Below, piece after piece: positions 43,405 to 53,477 of a stretch of 64,000 nucleotides of DNA (position 1 is its first letter; the number at the start of each line of letters is the position of its first letter). Both the position numbers and the translations under genes were made by a program. The DNA comes from Candidatus Methylopumilus universalis. Lineage in GTDB: Bacteria > Pseudomonadota > Gammaproteobacteria > Burkholderiales > Methylophilaceae. The DNA is taken from positions 1 through 64,000 of the forward strand of contig CAMCXI010000007.1 of NCBI GenBank assembly GCA_945883335.1, written 5' to 3'. The notes below the pieces were generated by a model, which ran no database searches, was not told the origin of the DNA, and saw nothing but the letters and a program-made list of their open reading frames with translations.

Positions 43405-44619
43405 TTAAGAGGTTTTTGAGACAACTGCCTCAGCTTCGCCCACACCAAAAGTAAGGTTGATGGCATCCCCAGCTTTGATTTGGTTACTATTATTAATAAT
43501 CTGGCCATCTTGGGTTTGCGCAAAAGCATAGCCTCGCGTCAACACTGCTTGCGGGTTGAGATGATGTAAGTTTTGCTCAATTTGATTGAGATTGTTTTGT
43601 TGACGTTGTAATTGTTGTTTGATGTTCAAACTCAGCCTATGGGCTAGTTGCGCTAGTTGTTGTATCTGTTGCCCAATTTGCTGTGATGGAGAGACCAGAC
43701 GACGCGCCAAATAATCTAGCATCTGTGAACGTTGCATTATTCCATCAACAATACTTTTATTAAGTTGCAAGCCTAATTGTTTGAGCCTATTTAATAATGA
43801 TTCGCGAGATGGCGATGCAAGCTCCGCCGCCGCTGTTGGTGTCGCAGCGCGCGTATCCGCCACAAAGTCACAAATCGTAAAATCTGTTTCATGCCCCACA
43901 CCGCTAATGGTTGGAATCCGGCAATTGGCAATCGCTCGCGCAACGACTTCCTCATTAAACTGCCATAAGTCTTCCATGCTTCCACCCCCACGGCAAATAA
44001 TTAGCACGTCGCATTCATTTCGCTCATGAGCGCTATTGATCGCATTGGCGATTTGCTTTGCCGCACCTTTGCCTTGGACAGGCGTTGGGTAAATGATCAC
44101 AGGAATGCTGGGCATGCGGCGTTTGAGCGTTGTAAGTACGTCATGCAATGCGGCCGCGTCGGGTGACGTCACAATGCCGATTTGTTTTGGGTGGGCTGGA
44201 ATAGCTTGTTTAAAAGCAGGGTCGAAGAGGCCTTCTTGTTGTAGTTTTGCTTTTAGTTTTTCAAAGGCTTCAAATAATACCCCAGCGCCAGCACGTTGCA
44301 AAAACTCAATGGTGAGTTGAAAGCTACCGCGTGCTTCGTAGAGCGTGACTAATGCGCGCGCTTCGACTTTATCACCTTCTTTCGGCGTCCAGTCTAAATA
44401 ACTATTACGCCCACGAAACATCACACAACTCACTTGGGCGCCAGCATCCTTCAGTGAGAAGTACCAATGCCCGGAAGCAGCGCGGGTGAGGTTGGAGATT
44501 TCGCCTGATACCCAAAATAGCGGAAAGCTTTGCTCCAGCACCTCTTTTGCCAAGCGATTCAACTCACTAACGGTGAGCACTTTTGGCGAAGCAATACTCG
44601 CTTGTTCTGTGTCTATCAT
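43405..44619 (-). CDS. xseA: Exodeoxyribonuclease VII large subunit
   Basis: 404 aa. The OB-fold N-terminus has LTVSELNRLAKEVLEQSFPLFWVSGEISN and SGHWYFSLKDAGAQVSCVMF; the catalytic region contains IGIVTSPDAAALHDV, IICRGGGSMEDLWQFNEE and ISGVGHETDFTICDFVADTRAATPTAAAE, followed by a coiled-coil tail and the RGYAFAQT segment. With XseB it digests single-stranded DNA. It is somewhat shorter than E. coli XseA (456 aa). It diverges from dsbB. Confidence 0.95.
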   Translation of the reverse strand: MIDTEQASIASPKVLTVSELNRLAKEVLEQSFPLFWVSGEISNLTRAASGHWYFSLKDAGAQVSCVMFRGRNSYLDWTPKEGDKVEARALVTLYEARGSFQLTIEFLQRAGAGVLFEAFEKLKAKLQQEGLFDPAFKQAIPAHPKQIGIVTSPDAAALHDVLTTLKRRMPSIPVIIYPTPVQGKGAAKQIANAINSAHERNECDVLIICRGGGSMEDLWQFNEEVVARAIANCRIPTISGVGHETDFTICDFVADTRAATPTAAAELASPSRESLLNRLKQLGLQLNKSIVDGIMQRSQMLDYLARRLVSPSQQIGQQIQQLAQLAHRLSLNIKQQLQRQQNNLNQIEQNLHHLNPQAVLTRGYAFAQTQDGQIINNSNQIKAGDAINLTFGVGEAEAVVSKTS

Positions 44620-44708
44620 TGGGTTTTATCCGTTACAATCTAGGCTAATTAGTTGCTCGTTATTATAAAGGATGAGCACGTTGCTATTCGCACCGATTGG
44701 ATTTAAAT

Positions 44709-45209
44709 ATGTTTAATAAAATACTGAACTGCCGGACCGCCTATTTATTAGGCTTTTTTGCGAGCTTTGGCCTAGTAGCCTTAGCTTTAGTGATTCAAAC
44801 CCAATACAATTTAGAGCCGTGTCCGCTCTGTATTTCTCAGCGCATTGTGTTGATGGGCTTAGGACTTTTGTTTTTAATGGCGGCAATTCACAATCCGCAA
44901 AAACCAGCTTGGGTAAAGTTCTATGCTTTACTGCAAATACTGACCGCCTTTGGTGGCGCTGGTGTTGCCATTCGTCATTGGTATTTGCAAGTGCATAAAG
45001 ATGAAATGTTGGTAGATTGCGGCGTTGGCTTTGACTACATGTTCGATAACTTTCCGCTTAAAAAAGCGCTCATGCTAGTGTTTCGTGGAACTGGCGATTG
45101 TGCTGCGATTGATTGGACCTTTTTAGGATTAAGTATTCCGCAATTGGCTTTAATCGCCTTTTTAAGTATTGCGGCCTATGCGGTGTTATTGGCTAAAAAA
45201 CGAATTTAG
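44709..45209 (+). CDS. dsbB: Disulfide bond formation protein B
   Basis: 166 aa, four membrane helices. Two redox pairs: Cys38/Cys41 in EPCPLC and Cys104/Cys131 (LVDCG, GDCAAID), spaced as in DsbB. It passes electrons from DsbA to quinone. The ATG at 44709 precedes a hydrophobic start; the TTG at 44697 adds only four residues. cysM follows ten bases later. Confidence 0.93.
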   Translation: MFNKILNCRTAYLLGFFASFGLVALALVIQTQYNLEPCPLCISQRIVLMGLGLLFLMAAIHNPQKPAWVKFYALLQILTAFGGAGVAIRHWYLQVHKDEMLVDCGVGFDYMFDNFPLKKALMLVFRGTGDCAAIDWTFLGLSIPQLALIAFLSIAAYAVLLAKKRI

Positions 45210-45219
45210 ATGAAATTTT

Positions 45220-46107
45220 ATGTATAAATATTTAGAAGACTTTGTCGGAAATACCCCTTTAGTCAAACTAAAACGTATCCCTGGAAATACCAGCAATACG
45301 ATTTTGGTGAAGTTGGAGGGTAACAACCCCGCAGGCTCAGTGAAAGATCGTCCAGCGCTGTCGATGATTACACGCGCTGAAGCCCGTGGCGATATTAAGC
45401 CAGGCGACACCTTGATTGAAGCGACATCTGGCAACACTGGCATTGCCTTGGCCATGGCGGCAGCGATGAAGGGCTACAAAATGTTGCTGGTGATGCCTGA
45501 AAACCAAAGCATAGAACGTCGCCAAACCATGAAAGCTTTTGGTGCGGAATTATTGCTGACCCCGAAAGATGGCAGTATGGAGTTGGCGCGTGATGTGGCG
45601 ATGAAGCTTCAAGCCGAAGGCGAGGGTATTGTGCTCGACCAATTTGGTAATCCAGATAATCCATTAGCCCATTACGAAGGCACTGGCCCTGAGATTTGGC
45701 GTGATACCGAAGGCAAAGTCACCCATTTTATTGCGAGTATGGGCACCACTGGCACCATCATGGGTACGTCCCGTTTCTTAAAAGAGCAAAACCCTAACAT
45801 CCAAATTATCGGCGTACAGCCCGAAGATGGCGCGCAAATCCCGGGCATTCGTAAATGGCCAGAAGAGTATTTACCTACTATTTATGATGCTAAAAATGTG
45901 GATCAATTGATTTATGTGAGTCAAGCCAATGCTGAAAAAATGACGCGTCGACTGGCCGCTGAAGAGGGCATCTTTGCCGGTATTTCATCTGGCGGCGGTT
46001 TATATGCGGCACTTGAGTTATCAAAGCACTTAGAAAACGCTGTGATTGTGTCTATTGTGTGTGACAGGGGTGACCGCTATCTTTCAACGGGTGTTTTTCC
46101 AGCATGA
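45220..46107 (+). CDS. cysM: Cysteine synthase B
   Basis: 295 aa. PLP Lys42 in AGSVKDRPAL, the substrate loop EATSGNTGIALAM, and the Arg-containing ENQSIERRQTM segment typical of CysM rather than CysK, then GTTGTIMGTSRFLKE. It makes cysteine from O-acetylserine with sulfide or thiosulfate. Its stop overlaps the next gene (ATGA). Neighbouring dsbB deals with disulfides but no functional link is needed. Confidence 0.94.
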   Translation: MYKYLEDFVGNTPLVKLKRIPGNTSNTILVKLEGNNPAGSVKDRPALSMITRAEARGDIKPGDTLIEATSGNTGIALAMAAAMKGYKMLLVMPENQSIERRQTMKAFGAELLLTPKDGSMELARDVAMKLQAEGEGIVLDQFGNPDNPLAHYEGTGPEIWRDTEGKVTHFIASMGTTGTIMGTSRFLKEQNPNIQIIGVQPEDGAQIPGIRKWPEEYLPTIYDAKNVDQLIYVSQANAEKMTRRLAAEEGIFAGISSGGGLYAALELSKHLENAVIVSIVCDRGDRYLSTGVFPA

Positions 46108-46880
46108 TTCCAACCTTAGTTTTTGACATTGAAACCATCCCCGATACTGATGGCTTAAAAAGCTTGCTGGGCTTGCCAGAAGAGACATCGGCGGATGATG
46201 TGGCGAAAATTGCCTTTCATCAACGTCGTCAGCACAACGGCAGTGAGTTTTTGCCTTTGCATCAGCACCGTGTGGTGGCAATTTCTTGTGTTTTGCGTGA
46301 CAGCGATAACTTCAAGGTATGGTCATTGGGAGCGCCAGATGAGCCAGAAGGTCAACTGATTCAGCGTTTTTTTGATGGCATTGAAAAGTACACGCCGAAT
46401 GTGGTTTCTTGGAATGGCGGTGGTTTCGATTTCCCTGTGTTGCACTATCGCGGATTGGTGCATGGCATACAAGCACCTCGCTATTGGGATATGGGCGAAG
46501 ACGACAAAGAGTTTAAGTGGAATAACTACATTAGCCGTTATCATTCACGCCATACTGATTTAATGGATTTGCTCGCGATGTATCAAGGGCGTGCCAATGC
46601 GCCTTTAGATGATATGGCGCAATTGTGTGGTTTCCCAGGCAAGCTTGGCATGGATGGCAGTAAGGTGTGGGATGCCTATCAAAATGGCGAGATAGAAGCG
46701 ATTCGCAATTACTGCGAAACCGATGTGGTGAATACTTATCTTGTGTTTTTGCGCTTTCAATTGATGCGCGGTCAGCTAAATCAAGCAGCTTATGAGCGTG
46801 AGATTGGATTAGTGCGCGACACCTTGAATGCAGATGCGGCAACCCACTGGCAAGAGTTTATGGCGGCTTGGAAGTCTTAA
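46104..46880 (+). CDS. Predicted 3'-5' exonuclease, PolB-like
   Basis: 258 aa. DEDD-type exonuclease: FDIETIPDTDG (Asp/Glu pair), VSWNGGGFDFPVLHYR, and the C-terminal RNYCETDVVNTYLVFLR. This is the family annotated as DNA polymerase B exonuclease-like (PF10108), free-standing without a polymerase. A 3'-5' nuclease of repair or RNA processing; substrate unknown. Its start overlaps the cysM stop. Confidence 0.9.
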   Translation: MIPTLVFDIETIPDTDGLKSLLGLPEETSADDVAKIAFHQRRQHNGSEFLPLHQHRVVAISCVLRDSDNFKVWSLGAPDEPEGQLIQRFFDGIEKYTPNVVSWNGGGFDFPVLHYRGLVHGIQAPRYWDMGEDDKEFKWNNYISRYHSRHTDLMDLLAMYQGRANAPLDDMAQLCGFPGKLGMDGSKVWDAYQNGEIEAIRNYCETDVVNTYLVFLRFQLMRGQLNQAAYEREIGLVRDTLNADAATHWQEFMAAWKS

Positions 46881-46918
46881 GCATTTTTTAATTATTTAAG
46901 TTGTAAAGTTTATCCGTC

Positions 46919-48259
46919 ATGCGCTCTCGTAAAAAATTCAAATCTGAAAATCCTATTGGCACAGCCCTTATCGAATCTCTAGACCAAGAGGGGCGAGGCG
47001 TTGCCCATGTGGACGGTAAAGCGATATTTATTCGCGGCGCTTTGCCTAATGAGACGGTGACTTACCAATCAACACGTATTAAATCTAGCTATGAGTTTGC
47101 TGAAACTAAGTCAGTGTTAAAAGCCTCAAATTTGCGTGTCACGCCGAAATGTCCGCACTTCGGTATGTGTGGTGGCTGTGCGCTCCAGCATTTGGATTTT
47201 TCTGCGCAAGTGGCGGCTAAGCAACGCTTACTGGAAAATGATTTACACCATATCGGCAAGGTAAAGCCAGAGAGTCTGTTGCCACCAATTTATGGGCCGG
47301 CTTGGGGCTACCGACACAAAGCGCGTTTGCGTGTGAAGTACGTTGCTAAAAAAGACCGAGTGCTGGTTGGATTTAATGAAAAATCTACCCCATTTGTGGC
47401 GGATATGAATCGCTGTGAAGTTTTGCCACCGCGCATTTCAGCTTTGATTACCCCGCTACAAGAAATGATTGTTCAAATGAGCATTCGTGATGCTATTCCG
47501 CAGATTGAGTTAGCAGTCGGTGAGCACGCAGTTGTGTTGGTGTTCCGTGTGATGGAAACACCCAATGCTAAAGATGAAGCCTTGTTTAAAGCCTTTGCTG
47601 ATGAATTTGATGTGCAAGTGTGGACGCAGACCAAAGGCCTGGATACCGTTCAGCCTTTCTATCCATTAGATGGCGCCAAGCTCAGCTATTCTTTGCCTGA
47701 GTTTGATTTAACTTATCCGTTTAACCCCACTGAGTTTACGCAGGTTAATCCGCATATTAATCAAGTGATGTTGCGCCGTGCGATACAGTTACTCTCTCCG
47801 CAGGTGGGTGAGAATATTGCAGATTTCTTCTGTGGCCTAGGTAACTTTACTTTGCCAATTGCGCGCTCCGGGGCAACTGTATTGGGCATGGAGGGCTTGG
47901 AAGTCTTAGTTAATCGTGCGCGTGAAAGTGCGGCTTTAAATGGGCTCGCTGAGCAAGTGGAATTTACTGAGGCTGACTTATTCGATATGACGCCAGAATT
48001 ATTACAAGGCTTGGGTCATTTTGATAAATGGCTGATCGATCCGCCACGCGATGGTGCAATGGCTTTAGTGAGTGCTTTGCCCAATGACGGCAGCTTTGGC
48101 CCTGAACGCATGGTCTATGTGTCTTGTAACCCAGCCACATTGGCGCGTGATGCTGGAATTCTGGTCAATGAAAAAGGCTATCGCATGATCGCCGCTGGCG
48201 TGATTAATATGTTCCCACACACCTCACACGTGGAATCCATTGCCTTATTTGAGCGCTAA
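46919..48259 (+). CDS. rlmD: 23S rRNA (uracil1939-C5)-methyltransferase
   Basis: 446 aa. An N-terminal TRAM domain ([28 protein letters not shown]) is followed by the four Fe-S Cys 78, 84, 87 and 166 ([18 protein letters not shown]), the SAM region [17 protein letters not shown], and the catalytic [13 protein letters not shown]. It methylates U1939 in 23S rRNA. Its last 20 bases overlap an in-frame extension of the following gene, which I start later. Confidence 0.94.
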   Translation: MRSRKKFKSENPIGTALIESLDQEGRGVAHVDGKAIFIRGALPNETVTYQSTRIKSSYEFAETKSVLKASNLRVTPKCPHFGMCGGCALQHLDFSAQVAAKQRLLENDLHHIGKVKPESLLPPIYGPAWGYRHKARLRVKYVAKKDRVLVGFNEKSTPFVADMNRCEVLPPRISALITPLQEMIVQMSIRDAIPQIELAVGEHAVVLVFRVMETPNAKDEALFKAFADEFDVQVWTQTKGLDTVQPFYPLDGAKLSYSLPEFDLTYPFNPTEFTQVNPHINQVMLRRAIQLLSPQVGENIADFFCGLGNFTLPIARSGATVLGMEGLEVLVNRARESAALNGLAEQVEFTEADLFDMTPELLQGLGHFDKWLIDPPRDGAMALVSALPNDGSFGPERMVYVSCNPATLARDAGILVNEKGYRMIAAGVINMFPHTSHVESIALFER

Positions 48260-48281
48260 ATTGCGCTATCCCTTAAAAATC

Positions 48282-49739
48282 ATGTTTAAAAAAGTCTGCT
48301 TTCTATTTTGCTTGATTTTTAGCCTAAACGCTTGTCACAAGCAAGAAGCAGATCTCCTCCAAGATATACGCTTTGCCGTCGCACAAGCGCCAATTAATCT
48401 AGATCCTCGTTATGCCACTGATGCCGCATCAGCGCGTGTTAATCGCTTGCTATATCGCTCACTGGTTGGTTTTGATACTAGTTCAAAACCCATCGCTGAT
48501 TTAGCCAATTGGCAGGTGGTGAGTCCAACCCAATATCGCTTTCACTTAAGCAAGGCTGGGCGCACTTATCATGATGGCACTTCATTAAGCGCTAAGGATG
48601 TAAAATCGACTTATGAATCTTTGTTGGCGCTCAAAGACTCACCGCTTTCAGGTGAGTTTGCCAACATCAGTCGCATTCAAATACTAGACGACAATACCTT
48701 AGACTTTTACTTAAAAGCAGCCGATTACGATTTTCCCGCGAAGCTCATCATCGGTATTTTGCCAGCGAGTCAAATATCGCAAGGGCGTGATTTTAGCCAT
48801 CACCCATTAGGGAGTGGTTCGCTATCATTTGTAAGTTGGACAAATACGCTCCAATTAAAGCGTGTGACTGATAGCCAAATCATTACCTTGCTAGAAGTGA
48901 AGGACCCCACCGTGCGTATCCTTAAGCTCATGCGTGGTGAAGTGGATATTCTGCAAGGTGATTTGCCACCGGAGTTGGTGCGTTATTTAAAAACACAGCC
49001 CAATATCAACTTGACTGAAAGCAATGGCGCCAACTTCTCTTATCTAGGCTTTAATCTACAAGATAAAACACTGGCGAATCTAAAAGTGCGACAGGCGATT
49101 GCGCTTGCGATTAATCGACCAGAGATTATCCAGCAAGCTTTAGTCGGTGGGTCACGTGAGGCAGGGGCAATCTTGCCACCCGAGCATTGGGCGGGGAATA
49201 AAAGCCTTGAGTCTTACGCATACAACCCAGCGCTTTCTAAACAGCTTTTAAAAGAGGCGGGCGTGGAGTTGCCGCTTCACCTCGTTTATAAAACATCAAC
49301 CGATGCTCAGCGTGTGCGCCTCGCCACGATTATCCAAGCGCAAATGGCAGAAGCAGGCATTGCGCTTGAGATTAAAAGCCTCGATTGGGGCACGTTTTTT
49401 GAAGATGTGAAACAAGGCCATTTTCAATTATTTGGCCTCACTTGGGTGGGTATCAATACCCCAGACATTTACGCAAAAGCATTCGGCTCAGATAATGCCC
49501 CGCCCAAAGGCTTTAATCGTGGTCGTTTTAGCAATGCCCAGCTAGATGCCTTGTTAGCCGAGCAGGACTGGAAAGCTGCCACGAATATTATTCATCAGCA
49601 ATTACCTTATGTGCCGCTATGGTACGAAGGCCAGTTTGCTGCCACGCGAGCAAATATTAGCCAATATGCGCCAAAGCCAGACGGTAATTGGGATGATTTG
49701 GCGAACGTTGTTCGTATAACTAGCACTAGCACGCATTAG
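48282..49739 (+). CDS. Peptide/oligopeptide ABC transporter substrate-binding lipoprotein
   Basis: 485 aa from the ATG at 48282; a lipoprotein signal peptide ends in LNAC. The SBP-bac-5 fold is clear: RFAVAQAPINLDPRYATDAASARVNRLLYRSL, the YHDGTSLSAKDVKSTYE motif, VRQAIALAINRPEIIQQAL, and a C-terminal PYVPLWYEGQ. It binds peptides or similar compounds in the periplasm. No permease or ATPase genes are nearby, so it is an orphan binding protein serving a transporter elsewhere, or a sensor. Confidence 0.88.
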   Translation: MFKKVCFLFCLIFSLNACHKQEADLLQDIRFAVAQAPINLDPRYATDAASARVNRLLYRSLVGFDTSSKPIADLANWQVVSPTQYRFHLSKAGRTYHDGTSLSAKDVKSTYESLLALKDSPLSGEFANISRIQILDDNTLDFYLKAADYDFPAKLIIGILPASQISQGRDFSHHPLGSGSLSFVSWTNTLQLKRVTDSQIITLLEVKDPTVRILKLMRGEVDILQGDLPPELVRYLKTQPNINLTESNGANFSYLGFNLQDKTLANLKVRQAIALAINRPEIIQQALVGGSREAGAILPPEHWAGNKSLESYAYNPALSKQLLKEAGVELPLHLVYKTSTDAQRVRLATIIQAQMAEAGIALEIKSLDWGTFFEDVKQGHFQLFGLTWVGINTPDIYAKAFGSDNAPPKGFNRGRFSNAQLDALLAEQDWKAATNIIHQQLPYVPLWYEGQFAATRANISQYAPKPDGNWDDLANVVRITSTSTH

Positions 49740-49779
49740 ATTTTATAAATTAGGCATTCCAGAGTAAAATACTCAACTT

Positions 49780-51957
49780 ATGCAAATCAACACGATTCCC
49801 ACCGTAAAACCTATCACTCAGTACCGTCCTTATTGGGCTAAACGCTTTGGCACGTCCAAAATGTTGCCGATGTCTCGTGAAGAGATGGATGACTTGGGTT
49901 GGGATAGCTGCGACATTATTTTGGTTACTGGCGATGCGTATATCGATCATCCCAGCTTTGGCATGGCGCTAGTTGGCCGCTTGCTTGAGTCGCAAGGTTT
50001 TCGCGTTGGGATTATTGCCCAGCCTGATTGGTCGGATGCTGAAGCGTTTAAAGCCTTAGGTAAGCCCAATCTTTACTTTGGGATTACTGCGGGCAATATG
50101 GATAGCATGGTGAACCGCTATACCGCTGACCGCAAGATACGCTCTGACGATGCTTATACCCCAGATGCGGCCGCTGGCAAGCGCCCAGACCGCGCGGTGC
50201 TAGTGTATTCACAACGCTGTCGTGAAGCTTTTTCTGATGTGCCTTTGGTGATTGGTAGTATCGAAGCCAGTTTGCGTCGTATCGCGCATTATGATTATTG
50301 GTCTGACAAAGTACGCCGCTCAGTCTTGGTAGACTCTAAAGCCGATATTTTGTTATACGGCAACGCTGAGCGTGCTTTGATTGAACTTAGCCATCGCTTG
50401 GGTAAAGGCGAAAATGTCGCTGACATTACCGATATTCGGGGCACTGCATTTTTACGTAAAAAAATCCCAGAAGGTTGGCAAGAAGTCGCTTCTACCAATC
50501 TAGACCGTCCTGGCAAAGTAGAAGCGCCTATTGACCCTTATGAAATGAAAATGGGTGCAGGCACTAGCTGTGAGACTGAGGCTAAAAAAGATGAGCCTGT
50601 CTTGCCTGAAGGTACGCAAGCAGTGCAAATCGTTCGCAAACCTAAAGCAGATCGTGCCTTTCAAGTGGTGCGTTTGCCTAGCTATGAAGAAGTGGCAAAA
50701 GACCCTGTGCTGTATGCGCATGCTTCTCGTGTTCTGCATTTAGAAGCCAACCCTGGCAATGCACGTGCGCTTATTCAAAAGCACGGTGATCGCGAAGTGT
50801 GGCTTAATGCGCCGCCGATTCCGCTGACTACCAAAGAGATGGATTACGTTTACGATTTGCCTTATGCACGTAGGCCGCATCCCGCTTATGGCGATGCAAA
50901 AATCCCTGCCTGGGAGATGATTCGCTTCTCAGTGAATATCATGCGAGGCTGTTTTGGCGGCTGTACTTTCTGTTCGATTACCGAGCATGAAGGCCGCATT
51001 ATTCAAAGCCGCTCTGAAGAAAGTATTTTGAAAGAAGTGGAAGAAATCCGCGATAAGGTTGATGGTTTTACGGGCGTGATTTCAGACCTGGGTGGGCCCA
51101 CTGCCAATATGTATCGCATGGCGTGTAAGTCGCCTGAGATTGAAAAATCATGCCGTAAGCTTTCATGCGTTTATCCGGGCATTTGTGAAAACCTGAATAC
51201 AGATCATTCCGCCTTGATTCAGCTTTATCGCAAAGCGCGTAATCTCAAGGGCATTAAAAAGATTCTTGTGGGATCTGGGCTTCGTTACGATTTGGCGGTG
51301 ACTTCACCTGAGTATGTCAAAGAATTGGTGCAAAATCATGTGGGCGGCTATTTGAAGATTGCGCCTGAGCATTCTGAAGAGAACGTGCTTTCTAAAATGA
51401 TGAAGCCAGGCATGGGCGCTTACGATAAGTTTAAAGAGATGTTTGAGCGCTTCTCAAAAGAGGCTGGCAAAAAGCAATATTTGATTCCCTATTTCATCGC
51501 AGCGCATCCTGGCACGACTGATGAAGATATGATGAATCTTGCGCTTTGGCTCAAGAAATATGATTTTAGGTTAGACCAAGTGCAAACATTTACGCCAACC
51601 CCAATGGCGATGGCAACGGCCATGTATCACTCTGGCAAAAACCCACTGCGTAAAGTGACAGATGATAGCGAAGAAGTGCCTATTCCTAAAGCGGGTGGCG
51701 TGCGCCGTTTGCACAAAGCTTTTATTCGCTACCACGACCCAAAAAACTGGCCACTACTGCGTGAAGCACTTCAAAACATGGGTCGTGCGGATTTGATCGG
51801 TAACGGCAAACATTGCTTAATCCCTGCTTGGCAACCGCTGGATAAAACGCCGCCACGCCCTGTGCAAGTGGCAAGCAAAACGCGCCCGGTTGTTACCCCG
51901 GCGCCTGCCAATGGCAAAAAGCTTGAAATAGGAAAACCATTCCGACGTTCTCGATAA
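49780..51957 (+). CDS. YgiQ family radical SAM protein
   Basis: 725 aa. The N-terminal YgiQ domain ([41 protein letters not shown] region) contains cobalamin-like-binding features; the radical SAM cluster is Cys391, Cys395 and Cys398 ([18 protein letters not shown]), followed by [12 protein letters not shown] and [11 protein letters not shown] basic Pro-rich tail ends the protein. The reaction of YgiQ proteins is unknown. Confidence 0.92.
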   Translation: MQINTIPTVKPITQYRPYWAKRFGTSKMLPMSREEMDDLGWDSCDIILVTGDAYIDHPSFGMALVGRLLESQGFRVGIIAQPDWSDAEAFKALGKPNLYFGITAGNMDSMVNRYTADRKIRSDDAYTPDAAAGKRPDRAVLVYSQRCREAFSDVPLVIGSIEASLRRIAHYDYWSDKVRRSVLVDSKADILLYGNAERALIELSHRLGKGENVADITDIRGTAFLRKKIPEGWQEVASTNLDRPGKVEAPIDPYEMKMGAGTSCETEAKKDEPVLPEGTQAVQIVRKPKADRAFQVVRLPSYEEVAKDPVLYAHASRVLHLEANPGNARALIQKHGDREVWLNAPPIPLTTKEMDYVYDLPYARRPHPAYGDAKIPAWEMIRFSVNIMRGCFGGCTFCSITEHEGRIIQSRSEESILKEVEEIRDKVDGFTGVISDLGGPTANMYRMACKSPEIEKSCRKLSCVYPGICENLNTDHSALIQLYRKARNLKGIKKILVGSGLRYDLAVTSPEYVKELVQNHVGGYLKIAPEHSEENVLSKMMKPGMGAYDKFKEMFERFSKEAGKKQYLIPYFIAAHPGTTDEDMMNLALWLKKYDFRLDQVQTFTPTPMAMATAMYHSGKNPLRKVTDDSEEVPIPKAGGVRRLHKAFIRYHDPKNWPLLREALQNMGRADLIGNGKHCLIPAWQPLDKTPPRPVQVASKTRPVVTPAPANGKKLEIGKPFRRSR

Positions 51958-52012
51958 GTGCTTTTATTGAACCGCAGGACGGGATGTATGTCTGATTGTT
52001 ACATTTATGATT

Positions 52013-52017
52013 GAGGG
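52013..52017 (+). promoter_or_regulatory. Ribosome binding site that favours a GTG start
   Basis: GAGGG, seven bases before the GTG at 52025, which starts a clean signal peptide. It lies downstream of the alternative ATG (52007), so it cannot serve that codon. Confidence 0.65.
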
Positions 52018-52024
52018 CTTTTTC

Positions 52025-52879
52025 GTGCGTTCATTAATTTCAAAATTTTCATTCGCTGTCATGCTTCTTGTCAGCGCTCAAATTGCGCTAGCGGCTGATA
52101 ATGGTCTGCTTTGGAAGCTGGAAGCGCCAAGTGGCAAGGTCAGCTATTTGCTTGGCACGATGCACACCGACGATCAACGTGTCACTGAGTTCTCACCTAA
52201 AATCCTTGAAGCCTTTAATCAAAGCGAAGCGTTTATGATGGAAACGCTACCGCCGCGTGATCCCTCTATATTTATGATGAAGCAAGGCACTGTTTCAGAA
52301 ATGATGACAGAAAAAGAGTTTGACCAAGTGCGTGAGTTGGCTGATTTTCATTCTATGCACATCGAAGCCGCCATGCACATGAAGCCATGGCTTCTCGCAG
52401 TGATATTCGACTTGCCTAAGCCTAAAGCGCTTTACTCGATGGATGAGCTCTTGATGGCGAAAGCTGAGGAGCAGGATAAAAAAATTATTGGCTTAGAAAA
52501 AATGCGTGATCATTTTTCAGTGCTTGATAGTGTAAGCATGGAAGATCAAATGATCATGTTGCGTGCGGTACTTAAGCGAAGCCAAAAAGACAAAGAGCGT
52601 GATTACGAAAAGCTACTTAAAACTTATCAGTCTGGCGACTTGAAGAAAATTATCGACTTGGACGACAAAATTACAGGCGGAATGTTGCCGAAAGCCGTTT
52701 GGGAAAATATGCGCGTTAAGCTGATTGATGAACGCAATGCTGGCATGGCGGAGGGCTTAGTGTCCGAGGCAAAAGATAAAGCCGTGTTTGCCGCGGTGGG
52801 CGCATCGCACTTGGCGGGTGAGGGCGGTATATTGGGTCGATTGCGTGGTGCTGGGTTTACGGTGACAGCGGTCAAATAA
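52025..52879 (+). CDS. TraB/GumN family exported protein
   Basis: 284 aa from the GTG at 52025 (MRSLISKFSFAVMLLVSAQIALA signal peptide). The TraB/GumN pattern is clear: LLWKLEAPSGKVSYLLGTMHTDD with the GTxH motif, MDELLMAKAEEQDKKIIGLE, the central RNAGMAEGL motif and a final FAAVGASHLAGEGGILGRLRGAGFTV with the second GxxH-type motif. A predicted metal-dependent protease-like fold acting outside the cytoplasm. A bidirectional terminator follows. Confidence 0.88.
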   Translation: MRSLISKFSFAVMLLVSAQIALAADNGLLWKLEAPSGKVSYLLGTMHTDDQRVTEFSPKILEAFNQSEAFMMETLPPRDPSIFMMKQGTVSEMMTEKEFDQVRELADFHSMHIEAAMHMKPWLLAVIFDLPKPKALYSMDELLMAKAEEQDKKIIGLEKMRDHFSVLDSVSMEDQMIMLRAVLKRSQKDKERDYEKLLKTYQSGDLKKIIDLDDKITGGMLPKAVWENMRVKLIDERNAGMAEGLVSEAKDKAVFAAVGASHLAGEGGILGRLRGAGFTVTAVK

Positions 52880-52897
52880 AGCCACAATACATTTAAT

Positions 52898-52933
52898 AAA
52901 AAAAGCGCAGTGGAATTTCCAGTGCGCTTTTTT
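52898..52933. terminator. Bidirectional terminator between TraB and lipocalin genes
   Basis: A long hairpin (GCGCAGTGGA stem half, TCCAGTGCGC-type other half, short ATT loop) flanked by A and T runs on both sides; it serves the convergent TraB (+) and lipocalin (-) genes. Confidence 0.88.
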
Positions 52934-52950
52934 ATTGATGATGACTAGTT

Positions 52951-53460
52951 TTATTGATTTGGATAAATCAATTTATCCGTTTCAAAGCCAAGTTCTTTGG
53001 CTTTGGCAGTTAATTGCTGTTTCACAATGTAAGACATTTGCGGCGTACGAGAGAGTATCCACAGATAATCTTTTCCGCCAGTCACTAGCGCATATTGATA
53101 GCCTGGTTTATCAAGCTCGACAATGGTGTAAGCCCCATAAAATGGGCCAAAGAACGATACCTTTAAGCGCCCAACATCTGGTGTTTCCACAAAATAGGCT
53201 TTGCCGATGGCTTCATTCCACTTTTGCTTTTTGGTGTCAAAGCCATGATTCACTACTTTTAACCCGCCATCTTCGCGGAAGCTATATTCCGCATAAACCT
53301 TATCCAATCCACGTTCAAAGCTATGGTCTAGGCGGGCAATTTCATACCAAGTGCCTAGGTATTTATCTGCCTCAAAGCCTGTAATCGCCTTGTATTTAGC
53401 ATCGTCGCCAGTACAGGCAAGTAGCACCAAACAAAGTAACAAACAAAGTTTTTTTATCAT
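52951..53460 (-). CDS. blc: Outer-membrane lipoprotein Blc (bacterial lipocalin)
   Basis: 169 aa. The lipobox is LLAC; the canonical lipocalin motif is KYLGTWYEIARLDHSFERGL, followed by VYAEYSFREDGGLKVVNHGFD, FGPFYGAYTIVELD and the YLWILSRTPQM segment. It is the orthodox Blc form, binding lysophospholipids or fatty acids at the outer membrane; a diverged second lipocalin lies at 23449. It follows rhlE by 17 bases, with AAGGAAAAA before its ATG. Confidence 0.92.
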   Translation of the reverse strand: MIKKLCLLLCLVLLACTGDDAKYKAITGFEADKYLGTWYEIARLDHSFERGLDKVYAEYSFREDGGLKVVNHGFDTKKQKWNEAIGKAYFVETPDVGRLKVSFFGPFYGAYTIVELDKPGYQYALVTGGKDYLWILSRTPQMSYIVKQQLTAKAKELGFETDKLIYPNQ

Positions 53461-53477
53461 GACTTTTTCCTTATCAA

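Noticed and set aside
43311-43529. 72-aa minus-strand frame between kup and xseA
   Set aside because: It overlaps the end of xseA in another frame and has no initiation signal; the 43312-43404 gap looks empty.
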